From Myxococcales bacterium (GTDB lineage Bacteria > Myxococcota_A > Polyangia > Nannocystales > Nannocystaceae): a stretch of DNA of 7,683 nt. Made by a program: the position numbers and the translations under genes. The notes below the pieces were generated by a model that worked only from the letters and a program-made list of their open reading frames with translations, searched no databases and was not told the DNA's origin. The first letter of the stretch is position 1, and the number at the start of each line of letters is the position of its first letter. The stretch covers positions 1-7,683 of the forward strand of contig JAGQIT010000446.1 of the NCBI GenBank assembly GCA_020431135.1. The letters are read 5' to 3'. Shown in pieces: positions 1-5,501 of the stretch.

Positions 1-66
1 TACTCGGGCGGCGGGAGCTCGCGCAGCGGCGGGTACTCGGGCGGCGGGAGCTCGCGCAGCGGCGGG
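1..66 (+). repeat. Two identical tandem 33-bp units
   Basis: Bases 1-33 and 34-66 are identical. Each encodes the 11-residue unit YSGGGSSRSGG. Further degenerate copies continue to about 312 with unit lengths of 27-45 bp, all multiples of three, so the coding frame is kept. This is a coding minisatellite, not a CRISPR array: there are no unique spacers. Confidence 0.8.
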
Positions 67-315
67 TTCTCCAGCGGTGGGAGCTCGCGTAGCGGAGGGT
101 TCTCGGGCGGGAGCTCGCGCAGCAGCGGCTCGCGCAGCGGTGGGTTCTCGGGCGGGAGTTCGCGCAGCAGCGGCGGGTTCTCCGGCGGCTCTCGCGGCGG
201 CGGGTTCTCCGGCGGCTCGCGCAGCGGCGGGTTCTCTGGCGGCGGCGGTTCGCGCGGCGGCGGTGGCTTCGGCGGCGGCGGTGGTTCGCGTGGAGGCGGC
301 GGCGGACGGCGCTAG
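1..315 (+). CDS. Gly/Ser/Arg-rich low-complexity protein, C-terminal end (partial)
   Basis: The frame beginning at base 1 is open for 104 codons and ends at TAG 313-315; the start lies upstream of the window. The peptide uses only Gly, Ser, Arg and an aromatic residue (Tyr twice, then Phe seven times). It is built as degenerate units of 9-15 residues of the type (Y/F)SGG..SSRSGG. Aromatics sit at residues 1, 12, 23, 34, 49, 60, 69, 78 and 90. Twelve arginines lie between them, and the peptide ends in a poly-Gly stretch followed by RR. The first two 33-nt units (1-33 and 34-66) are identical in DNA, which indicates repeat expansion. Such RGG/FSGG tails occur on RNA helicases, RNA-binding proteins and some DUF3300 or secreted proteins. 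No domain is visible here, so the function cannot be named. This frame was preferred over the Ala-rich overlapping frame because it is open from the window edge and makes a recognisable low-complexity tail. Confidence 0.72.
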   Translation, partial: YSGGGSSRSGGYSGGGSSRSGGFSSGGSSRSGGFSGGSSRSSGSRSGGFSGGSSRSSGGFSGGSRGGGFSGGSRSGGFSGGGGSRGGGGFGGGGGSRGGGGGRR

Positions 316-318
316 CGG

Positions 319-334
319 CTCCTAGGCCTAGGAG
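319..334. repeat. Perfect 16-bp palindrome
   Basis: CTCCTAGGCCTAGGAG is its own reverse complement with no central spacer. It starts 3 bases after the stop codon of the upstream low-complexity gene. It could be a dimeric-protein binding site, or a remnant of a processing or termination structure. Nothing in the sequence decides between these. Confidence 0.5.
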
Positions 335-350
335 TCGAGGATGTCTGCGT

Positions 351-387
351 AGGCCAGCGTCCGATCCAGGCGGATCGGCGCTGGCCT
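351..387 (+). terminator. Strong 16-bp hairpin, probable terminator of the upstream gene
   Basis: AGGCCAGCG (351-359) pairs with CGCTGGCCT (379-387). CCGATCC (361-367) pairs with GGATCGG (372-378). T360 is bulged and the loop is the four bases 368-371, so there are 16 base pairs in 37 nt. It stands between two genes on the plus strand, about 36 bases after the first stop codon. There is no proper T tract, only TT inside TTCGG, so termination may be Rho-assisted. A role in mRNA 3' end protection or as a leader structure for the next gene is also possible. Confidence 0.5.
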
Positions 388-463
388 TCGGCGCCCTCGC
401 TCTTGGATCCGGATACGACGCGCCCTCGACGACGCGCGGTCCGTCGCTGGTATCGTCGGTCGT

Positions 464-1231
464 ATGAGCGCCCTGAAGGTCGAGCCGATCCCCTGCCTGC
501 GCGACAACTACGCCTACCTGATCAGCGATCCGGAGGCTGGTGACGCGTGGCTCGTCGATCCCTCGGAGCCGGGCCCGCCGCAGACTGCGCTCAGCGGACG
601 TCCGGGGCTGACGCTGCGCGGGATCCTGGCGACGCATCATCACTACGACCACGTCGGTGGCATCGAGGCGCTCGTCACCGGGGCTCAAGGCGAGCCGCCG
701 TGGGTCGCCGGGCACGCCTCGGACCGCGGTCGGATCCCGCACCAGAGCCGCTTTATCGACGCGCCCGTCGGGCGCTTCGTGCCCAGCGGGATCGAGCTCA
801 GCGGGCGGCCGCTGCTGGCGATGTGGATCCCCGGGCACACCCTCGGCGCGATCGCCTGGTACCTCCCTCCGGAGGAGGGCGACGACGACGGGGTCGGGGA
901 CGTGTTCACCGGCGACACCCTCTTCGCCGCCGGCTGCGGGCGCCTCTTCGAGGGGACGCCCGCGCAGATGCACGCCTCGCTGCAGAACATCACGTCGCTG
1001 CCGTCGGCGACGCGGCTGTGGTTCGGTCACGAGTACACCGCCGCCAACCTCCGCTTCGCCGAGACCGTCGAGCCCGAGAACCCGGCGATCCGTCGGCGAC
1101 AGAACGCCCTCAGCCCGCAGACGACGCCGACCACCGTCGCCGACGAGCGCGCCACGAACCCCTTCGTGCGGGCCGCGACCGCCGAGGTGCTCGCCGAGCG
1201 CCGGGCCGCGAAGGACAGCTTCCGCGGCTAG
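464..1231 (+). CDS. gloB: Hydroxyacylglutathione hydrolase (glyoxalase II)
   Basis: A 255-aa metallo-beta-lactamase-fold enzyme that hydrolyses S-D-lactoylglutathione to D-lactate and glutathione, the second step of cytoplasmic methylglyoxal detoxification. The dinuclear metal site is complete: THHHYDHVGG at residues 57-66 gives H58, H60, D62 and H63; PGHTLG gives H125; FTGDTLFAAGCGRLFEG gives D151; FGHEYT gives H189. The C-terminal NPFVR and KDSF motifs match the glutathione-binding helical domain that separates true GloB from other members of the fold. Length is normal for the family. Two small oddities are A129 where HTxGH usually has a second His, and an acidic insert PEEGDDDGVGD after residue 134. 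ATG 464 gives the standard N-terminus (KVEPIPCLRDNYAYL). No Shine-Dalgarno sequence precedes it. TATCGT at 451-456 could be a -10 box for a leaderless transcript, but this is weak. The gene is flanked by hairpins and looks monocistronic. Confidence 0.95.
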   Translation: MSALKVEPIPCLRDNYAYLISDPEAGDAWLVDPSEPGPPQTALSGRPGLTLRGILATHHHYDHVGGIEALVTGAQGEPPWVAGHASDRGRIPHQSRFIDAPVGRFVPSGIELSGRPLLAMWIPGHTLGAIAWYLPPEEGDDDGVGDVFTGDTLFAAGCGRLFEGTPAQMHASLQNITSLPSATRLWFGHEYTAANLRFAETVEPENPAIRRRQNALSPQTTPTTVADERATNPFVRAATAEVLAERRAAKDSFRG

Positions 1232-1530
1232 GAGGCTGTCCCAGTATTCGGTGCGTGGCCTCGCGCAGCAATCGTCGGGCCCTCGGCCTTCGTCAAAACG
1301 CCGCTGTACTCAGCGTACTGCGAGTTCTGACGGGGCCGAGAGGGCCCGGCAAGGGCAAGCGAGGGCGCGTTCGGTCGCTCCGTTGTGATGGAGCGTCTTG
1401 GGGAGTCACGAACGGCCTGATCTGGAGAGCGCGTCGGAGCCGTCGGATGAGGTCGCGGAGCGTCAGTGTCTTCGGAGACGTCGAAGCCCCGCGGCCCGCA
1501 ATCCTGGGCGTCGAACCCGGACACGCGCAG
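1232..1530. other. Gene-free spacer after gloB
   Basis: About 300 bases between the gloB stop and the terminator of the convergent protease gene. No credible protein start with a ribosome site and no tRNA fold was seen. Open frames crossing it are GC-bias artefacts continuing from gloB or antisense to the protease. Base composition is slightly less GC-rich than the flanking genes. It contains a large composite hairpin (1277-1347) and a smaller one: CGCTCC 1376-1381 pairs with GGAGCG 1390-1395. It may hold a non-coding RNA, a dispersed repeat or an old insertion; this is inference. Confidence 0.5.
1277..1347. repeat. Composite 71-nt inverted repeat / hairpin
   Basis: Three stacked stems can be drawn. 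GGGCCCT 1277-1283 pairs with AGGGCCC 1341-1347, and CGGCC 1284-1288 with GGCCG 1334-1338, leaving AG 1339-1340 bulged. CGTCAAAAC 1291-1299 pairs with GTTCTGACG 1324-1332 with one mismatch. CGCTG 1302-1306 pairs with CAGCG 1311-1315 around the loop TACT. That makes 25 base pairs in 71 nt. There is no T tract on either side. It could terminate gloB transcription, be a structured RNA, or be a mobile repeat. Confidence 0.55.
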
Positions 1531-1566
1531 AAACAAAAAAGCGCCGACGGGTTGCCCCGTCGGCGC
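1531..1566 (-). terminator. Rho-independent terminator of the HtrA protease gene
   Basis: GCGCCGACGGG (1541-1551) pairs perfectly with CCCGTCGGCGC (1556-1566) around a four-base loop. On the plus strand it is preceded by AAACAAAAAA (1531-1540). On the minus strand this reads as an 11-bp GC-rich stem followed by TTTTTTGTTT, the classical intrinsic terminator. It lies 46 bases past the stop codon of the minus-strand protease gene. Confidence 0.93.
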
Positions 1567-1612
1567 GTGCGTTCCCCGTTCGCAAGCTTGGAATTTCGGA
1601 CTTCGAGAGGAG

Positions 1613-3091
1613 CTAGCGGCGCTCGATGACGGAGGTGTGCGTCGAGCCGTTGCGGTCGACGGTGACCTCGACGCGGCGGCGGTCCTTGGCGAGGGCGCGG
1701 CCGATGTCGTCGCGGTCGCGGATCGCCTCGCCGTTGATCTCCTTGAGCTGATCGCCTGGGCGCAGGCCGAGGTCGGCCGCGAGCGAGCCCGGGCGGATGC
1801 GGCGGATCTGCGTCGCGGCCTTGGGATCGACCTCGACGCCGAGGCGCGGCGTGTCGCCGCCGTAGAGATCGACGTCCCCAGGGCGGCCGGCGCCAGCGCT
1901 CGGCGCGGCGCTGAGACGGCGGAGCTCGTCCTCTGTCGGCAGCTTCCCGAGCTTCACCTCGACGTCAACCGCCTTGCCCTTGCCGCCGCGGACGACCGAC
2001 ATCTTCACCTCGCTGTTGGGGGAGAGCTCAGCGACGCGCCCGCGCAGGTCGGAGAAGTTCTCGATCGCCTTGCCGTCGACGGCGACGATGCGATCGCCCG
2101 TGCGCAGCCCCGCCTTGGCCGCGGGCGTGCCCGGGTGGGTCTCGCCGATCACCGCGCCTGCGACCGGCGCCTGGCCGACGGCAGGCTCGATGTCGCGGCC
2201 GGTGATCCCGAGCCACGCGCGCTCGACCTTGCCGGTGGCGTAGAGCTGGGGGATCACCGCCTTCGCCTGGTCGATCGGCACCGCGAAGCCGATCCCGCGG
2301 CCCATCGCCGAGATCGCCGTGTTGATGCCGACGACCTCGCCCTCGAGGTTGAAGAGCGGCCCGCCGCTGTTGCCCGGGGAGATCGCCGCGTCGGTCTGGA
2401 GGAAGTCGACGTAGGAGTTGCTGTAGAGGCCGAGGCTGCCGCGCTTCTTCGCCGACAGGATCCCGGTGGTCGCGGTCTTCTCGAGGCCCATCGGCGAGCC
2501 GATCGCCAGGACCCAGTCGCCGACGGCGAGGTTGTCGCTGGTCCCGAGCTTGACCGTCGGCAGGTCCTTCACGCCCTTGCCCTTGAGCTTGACGACCGCG
2601 ACGTCCGTATGGGGATCCGAGCCGAGGACCTCGGCGGCGAAGAGGCGGCCGTCGGCGAGCTTAACCTCGACCGCGTCGCTGCTGTCGACGACGTGGTGGT
2701 TGGTGACGATCAGGCCGTCGCCGCGGATGATGAAGCCGGAGCCGATCCCCTCGGCGGGCTGCTGTGTTTGGGGCATCTGCGGGAGGAAGGGGAGCATCCG
2801 CGGGTCGATGCCGGCGCCGACCTGCGGGCGCTTGCCCTTGGTGCGGATGCTGACGACCGCCGGCGAGATCGACTCGATCAGCGGCGCGAGCGACCGGCGC
2901 GGGGCGTAGGCGTCGGTCGCGGCGGAGGGCTGCCCGGCGCCGTCGCTCCACAGCGACTGCGGCGCGGCGGCGTTCGCCCGCCCCTCGTTCGGGAGCGCCA
3001 GGGCGAGGGCGCCGGCGCCGGCGACGGCGAAGAAGAGGACGAGCGCCCGCGGTGAGCGGAGGCGGTTTCTTCGGAGGCTCGTGACGCGCAT
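1613..3091 (-). CDS. HtrA/Deg-family periplasmic serine protease with two PDZ domains
   Basis: A 492-aa trypsin-like (S1C) protease of the DegP/DegQ/MucD type, which degrades or refolds damaged envelope proteins. The N-terminus has an arginine-rich start, a hydrophobic stretch at about 16-33 and an ANA site near 39-41, so it is a signal peptide or anchor. The protease domain spans about 68-285. TNHHVV gives catalytic H133, DPHTDVAVVKL gives D163 and GNSGGPLF gives S242, so the triad is intact. PDZ1 covers about 293-385, starting at WLGI; PDZ2 covers about 418-490, starting at RLGVEV. A short Pro/Gln/Met-rich loop at about 98-112 occupies the position of the DegP LA loop. ATG 3091 is the only usable start because an in-frame stop lies 30 bases upstream. 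No ribosome site is visible. It is transcribed alone, divergently from the M15 peptidase gene, and ends in an intrinsic terminator. The exact paralogue (degP, degQ or mucD) cannot be fixed. Confidence 0.95.
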   Translation of the reverse strand: MRVTSLRRNRLRSPRALVLFFAVAGAGALALALPNEGRANAAAPQSLWSDGAGQPSAATDAYAPRRSLAPLIESISPAVVSIRTKGKRPQVGAGIDPRMLPFLPQMPQTQQPAEGIGSGFIIRGDGLIVTNHHVVDSSDAVEVKLADGRLFAAEVLGSDPHTDVAVVKLKGKGVKDLPTVKLGTSDNLAVGDWVLAIGSPMGLEKTATTGILSAKKRGSLGLYSNSYVDFLQTDAAISPGNSGGPLFNLEGEVVGINTAISAMGRGIGFAVPIDQAKAVIPQLYATGKVERAWLGITGRDIEPAVGQAPVAGAVIGETHPGTPAAKAGLRTGDRIVAVDGKAIENFSDLRGRVAELSPNSEVKMSVVRGGKGKAVDVEVKLGKLPTEDELRRLSAAPSAGAGRPGDVDLYGGDTPRLGVEVDPKAATQIRRIRPGSLAADLGLRPGDQLKEINGEAIRDRDDIGRALAKDRRRVEVTVDRNGSTHTSVIERR

Positions 3092-3180
3092 GTCCGGCCA
3101 ACCGCGGCGCGTGTTTGACTATTCCCGGCGGAGCCGTCCGCGTCGCGCTCGCCTGCGCTCAGAGACAGGGCGTGGCCCGG

Positions 3181-3240
3181 CGCGCCGATCTGCGCTGATC
3201 TGCGCCGATCTGCGCCGACGCGCGCCCGGACGCGCGTGCA
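3181..3240. repeat. 10-bp phased tandem repeat with GCGC every helical turn
   Basis: The units are CGCGCCGATC, TGCGCTGATC, TGCGCCGATC, TGCGCCGACG, CGCGCCCGGA and CGCGCGTGCA. The first three or four are near identical and the last two keep only the GCGC core. GCGC therefore starts at 3182, 3192, 3202, 3212, 3222 and 3232, exactly 10 bp apart. Spacing of one helical turn would place six identical faces on one side of the DNA, as expected for a cooperative regulator array. Slippage of a simple repeat is the alternative. Confidence 0.65.
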
Positions 3241-3249
3241 GACGTCCCT

Positions 3250-3283
3250 CGCGGTCGGACGAGCGCGCCCGCGTCGGACCGCG
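3250..3283. promoter_or_regulatory. Imperfect inverted repeat, possible operator
   Basis: CGCGGTC (3250-3256) with GACG (3258-3261) pairs with CGTC (3272-3275) and GACCGCG (3277-3283). There is one G/G mismatch (3257 and 3276) and a 10-base centre (3262-3271). It ends two bases before a possible -35 hexamer, a usual place for an activator or repressor site. The regulator is unknown. Confidence 0.4.
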
Positions 3284-3285
3284 GA

Positions 3286-3314
3286 TTGCGGCCGGCCCCC
3301 GGATTTTCGACAAT
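3286..3314 (+). promoter_or_regulatory. Candidate sigma-70-type promoter for the M15 peptidase gene
   Basis: TTGCGG (3286-3291) and GACAAT (3309-3314) are separated by 17 bases, in a locally AT-richer patch (ATTTTCGACAAT). The match is only 3/6 and 4/6 to consensus. Transcription would start near 3321, giving a leader of about 30 bases. Confidence 0.3.
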
Positions 3315-3338
3315 CGCGGGGTCGGCGATCGCTGACGC

Positions 3339-3344
3339 GGGAGG
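3339..3344 (+). promoter_or_regulatory. Ribosome binding site that decides the GTG start
   Basis: GGGAGG lies 6 bases before GTG 3351 and is the clearest Shine-Dalgarno sequence in the window. It supports the GTG start over the in-frame ATG at codon 16, which has no such site. Confidence 0.75.
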
Positions 3345-3350
3345 TGTGAC

Positions 3351-3956
3351 GTGAGCTACGACGAGAAGAGGGTACGGGTGCGGCAGTTCGGGACGATGCC
3401 GAAGCGATCACCGCTCCTCATCGAGGTCCCCTCAGCGAAGGGCACGAAGTGCCTGCACAAGCTCGCGGCGGCGGCGATGCTGAGCATGGCCGAGGCGGTC
3501 AAGCGCGACCTCGGGATCGACCTGAAGATCATCTCTGGCTGGCGGCCGCACCGCTGGAAGTCGAAGCAGCAGTACGAGGAGACGCTGATCGAGAAGTACG
3601 GCTCGGTGAAGAAGGGGCGCCAGTGGCTGGCCTACGCCTCGCCGCACGAGACCGGCCTGGCGATGGACATCGGCGTCGGCGGCCTGTGGCCGAGCTCGAA
3701 GACCGCGAAGGCCCAGCGCGAGCAGCCGCTCCACAAGTGGCTCGTCGAGCACGCCTGGGAGTTCGGCTGGCACCCGTACAAGCGCGAGCCCTGGCATTGG
3801 GAGTACCCGATCTCGAAGCACTCGTGGGAGACCGGCGAGCCCGACGCGGATGAGGCCGTGGCCTTCGGGCTCGAGGATGAGTACGAGGAGTTCGACGAGG
3901 ACGACGAGGTCGTCGAGGCGGACTTCGACGACGACAACTTTGACGACGGGGACTGA
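3351..3956 (+). CDS. M15/VanY-like zinc D-Ala-D-Ala carboxypeptidase-type peptidase with acidic tail
   Basis: A 201-aa protein of the M15 metallopeptidase fold (VanY, VanX, phage L-Ala-D-Glu endolysins), which cleaves peptidoglycan stem peptides or their precursors. SGWRP at 62-66 supplies the substrate-stabilising Arg65. SPHETGLAMDIG at 97-108 supplies zinc ligands H99 and D106. EPWHWEY at 146-152 supplies general base E146 and zinc ligand H149. All catalytic residues are therefore present. The core ends near 160. Residues 165-201 form a tail with 21 Asp/Glu and no Lys/Arg, which could bind divalent cations or basic partners. There is no signal peptide or membrane segment from the GTG start, unusual for a wall-processing enzyme. 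It may act in the cytoplasm like VanX, be released by lysis like an endolysin, or use another export route. It is divergent from the HtrA gene and convergent with the membrane protein gene. Substrate specificity (D,D or L,D) cannot be read from sequence. Confidence 0.88.
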   Translation: MSYDEKRVRVRQFGTMPKRSPLLIEVPSAKGTKCLHKLAAAAMLSMAEAVKRDLGIDLKIISGWRPHRWKSKQQYEETLIEKYGSVKKGRQWLAYASPHETGLAMDIGVGGLWPSSKTAKAQREQPLHKWLVEHAWEFGWHPYKREPWHWEYPISKHSWETGEPDADEAVAFGLEDEYEEFDEDDEVVEADFDDDNFDDGD

Positions 3957-4178
3957 GAGCGTCGGGCTGCGCCGTCCGCTGGCCGCAGCCGTGGCGGGCG
4001 GCGGGGTGGCAGGGCTTCGATCCGAATTTGGTGAAGCAGCCTCCCGTGATGAGGCCGCTTGTGTCGGTCACTTCGGCTATGGAGGGCAGGGGGCGGCCGG
4101 TCACCGCGGCTCGCGTCGGTTGTGGAGGGCTGCGAGGTGACTGAGTTCTCGGCGCGGCGATGAGGCCGCTCGTGGCGG
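3957..4178. other. Convergent spacer with repeats, no gene
   Basis: The region separates two converging genes. Besides the 25-bp direct repeats it has a short inverted repeat just after the peptidase stop (GGCTGCG 3965-3971 with CGCAGCC 3984-3990, 12-base loop). It also has a second short repeat, TATGGAGGGC near 4079 and TGTGGAGGGC near 4121. No intrinsic terminator with a T tract is visible for either gene. Confidence 0.5.
4048..4072. repeat. 25-bp direct repeat, copy 1
   Basis: GATGAGGCCGCT followed by a variable centre and CGGTCACT. It matches the copy at 4159-4183 at 23 of 25 positions, 111 bp apart. Each copy can form a small hairpin (GGCCG with CGGTC, one G-T pair). It lies in the convergent spacer 3957-4178, which contains no gene. 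Confidence 0.7.
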
Positions 4179-4183
4179 TCACT
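4159..4183. repeat. 25-bp direct repeat, copy 2, overlapping a stop codon
   Basis: Second copy of the repeat at 4048-4072 with two mismatches. Its GGTCAC part contains TCA 4179-4181, the TGA stop codon of the minus-strand membrane protein gene. GGTCAC also occurs between the copies at 4099-4104. Confidence 0.7.
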
Positions 4184-5501
4184 CAAGCGCGGCGGGCTGC
4201 GGGGTCGCGGGCGTCGGGGAGGTTCTCCGCGTGAAGTAGGCGAGGGCGCCGAGGAAGCAGGCGAGGGAGACCCCGCCGGTGGTGTAGGCCGCGCCGACGA
4301 AGAACTCGAGCCACGACAGGGAGGCCTGGCCGAAGCTCTTGTAGAGGAGGAGGGCGACGCTGCCGACGTAGCCGAACGCGTCGGTCACGTAGATCATGAA
4401 GCCGGCGGTGCCGGCGAAGCCGACCGCGGCGATCAGGCGGTCGAAGAGCACGCAGCCGAAGGGCACGTAGCCGAGGTAGAGGCCGAGGCCGACGAGGATC
4501 ATCCACGGCACCGGCGCGAGGACGCCGACCTGCCACGCGGCGGTCGCGACGATGATCATCAGGGAGCCGCCGGCCATCAGCAGGTGGACGACGAGGAGCG
4601 CCCGGCGGTTGTCGCGGACGCGCATGATCGACGCGAGGGCCAGGAGAACCCCGAAGGCCACCGGGATCTCCGAGGTCGTCATGATCGACGGGGTCTTGGC
4701 GTAGCCGAGCGCCTCCCAGATCTGCGGCGCGAAGTTGTCGCGGAAGTCGCGGAAGGCGGTGAGGAGGACGTAGAGGCCGGTGAGGAGGAGGAGGCCCGGG
4801 GCGAAGCTGGCGAAGAAGCGGCGGCGGGCGGCGGCGTCCATCGGCGTCCGCCGTGTGCGAAGGAGTTCGTCCTCGAGGCTCGGCGGCGGCAGCTGGCCGA
4901 GGGTCCAGACCGCGACGAGGAGCGGCGGCAGGAAGAGGAGCCCGGTGAGCGCGGGCATCCAGACCTCGGGGACACCGGCGCCGAGGAGCCAGCTGCCGAC
5001 GGTCTTCACGAAGCCGGCGGCGACGATGTAGCTCGCGCTCAGGCCGGCGCCGAGGACCTCGGAGAGGCGGCGACCCTCGAGGAAGCCGAAGACCAGGCCC
5101 CAGACCATCCCGAGCGGCAGGCCGTTGACGAAGAGCCAGGCGATCGACCAGGGCGAGGGCGTCAGGGCGAAGGCGACGAGGGCGAGCTCGGCGATCGCGA
5201 TCAGGGCGACGATCGCGAGGCCGCGCCGGCGCCCGCTCATCTCCGAGATCGCCTTGATCCCGAGGAACTTCGACAGGCAGTAGCCGAGGACCTGGGCGAT
5301 GATCAGGGCGGTCTTGAGGTCGAGCGTCGCGCCGCCGGGGAGTTCGATGGAGCCCTCCCAGGCCGCCGCCGCGAACGGCTTGCGGAAGCCGTACATGCAG
5401 AAGTAGGCCGAGAAGGCCGCCGCGATCGCGACCGTCGCGAACCACTGCGGCGAGGTCCGCTTGAGCCAGCGGGTGAGCGCTCCGTCGCCGCGGGTGCCCA
5501 T
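4179..5501 (-). CDS. DUF5690 family 12-TM MFS-like membrane protein
   Basis: A 440-aa polytopic membrane protein. Numbered from ATG 5501, TM1 is about 19-39 (AAFSAYFCMYGFRKPF region) and twelve hydrophobic segments can be counted. They form two sets of six, split by a charged cytoplasmic loop (PPPSLEDELLRTRRTP...RRRFFASF), the layout of the major facilitator superfamily. FCMYGFRKPF, LIIAQVLGYCLSKFLGIKAISEM and FRDFRDNFAPQIWEALGY followed by SEIPVAF are the segments by which I recognise DUF5690. The substrate is unknown, although similarity in TM1 to sugar-phosphate or organophosphate MFS carriers (YxxRKP) suggests an anionic organic solute; this is inference. Start choice: the frame also has GTG 5582, which adds 27 residues with high GC3. 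ATG 5501 leaves a normal 18-residue N-terminus before TM1 and was preferred. Neither has a ribosome site. Neighbours are unrelated and the gene seems monocistronic. Confidence 0.85.
   Translation of the reverse strand: MGTRGDGALTRWLKRTSPQWFATVAIAAAFSAYFCMYGFRKPFAAAAWEGSIELPGGATLDLKTALIIAQVLGYCLSKFLGIKAISEMSGRRRGLAIVALIAIAELALVAFALTPSPWSIAWLFVNGLPLGMVWGLVFGFLEGRRLSEVLGAGLSASYIVAAGFVKTVGSWLLGAGVPEVWMPALTGLLFLPPLLVAVWTLGQLPPPSLEDELLRTRRTPMDAAARRRFFASFAPGLLLLTGLYVLLTAFRDFRDNFAPQIWEALGYAKTPSIMTTSEIPVAFGVLLALASIMRVRDNRRALLVVHLLMAGGSLMIIVATAAWQVGVLAPVPWMILVGLGLYLGYVPFGCVLFDRLIAAVGFAGTAGFMIYVTDAFGYVGSVALLLYKSFGQASLSWLEFFVGAAYTTGGVSLACFLGALAYFTRRTSPTPATPQPAALE

Larger units (their letters stand above)
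3092..3350. promoter_or_regulatory. Divergent intergenic control region
   Basis: A 259-bp region between the start codons of two divergent genes, so it should hold promoters for both. It contains a 10-bp phased repeat (3181-3240), an imperfect inverted repeat (3250-3283) and a candidate promoter for the plus-strand gene. No convincing promoter for the minus-strand protease was seen. Open frames crossing the region on both strands lack ribosome sites and have repetitive Arg-rich products, so they are rejected as genes. Confidence 0.6.

Noticed and set aside
1..300. Possible CRISPR array in the repetitive left end
   Set aside because: Units are contiguous, in frame, of variable length and without unique spacers; they encode a low-complexity peptide.
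77..325. Ala/Gly/Arg-rich 82-aa open frame on the plus strand
   Set aside because: It is the out-of-frame shadow of the Gly/Ser repeat; the frame open from base 1 gives the coherent repeat protein and ends naturally at 313-315.
1232..1260. GAGGCTGTCCCAG right after the gloB stop resembles an insertion-sequence end
   Set aside because: No matching inverted end, target duplication or transposase fragment was found within the window, so an IS or MITE cannot be supported.
1490..1530. GTCGAACCCGG-like tRNA T-arm resemblance
   Set aside because: No cloverleaf, acceptor stem or anticodon arm can be drawn around it.
547..1629. 360-aa Arg-rich plus-strand frame overlapping glyoxalase II and the spacer
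   Set aside because: It overlaps a complete, motif-rich gloB in another frame and has Arg/Ala-rich composition typical of GC-bias shadows.
1466..3055. 529-aa plus-strand frame antisense to the HtrA gene
   Set aside because: The minus strand carries the intact protease triad, PDZ domains and signal peptide; the antisense product is Asp/Arg/Ala-rich with no domain or ribosome site.
3632..4186. 184-aa minus-strand frame covering the spacer and part of the M15 gene
   Set aside because: Its apparent internal peptide repeat is only the translation of the 25-bp DNA repeats, and it runs antisense to the M15 active site.
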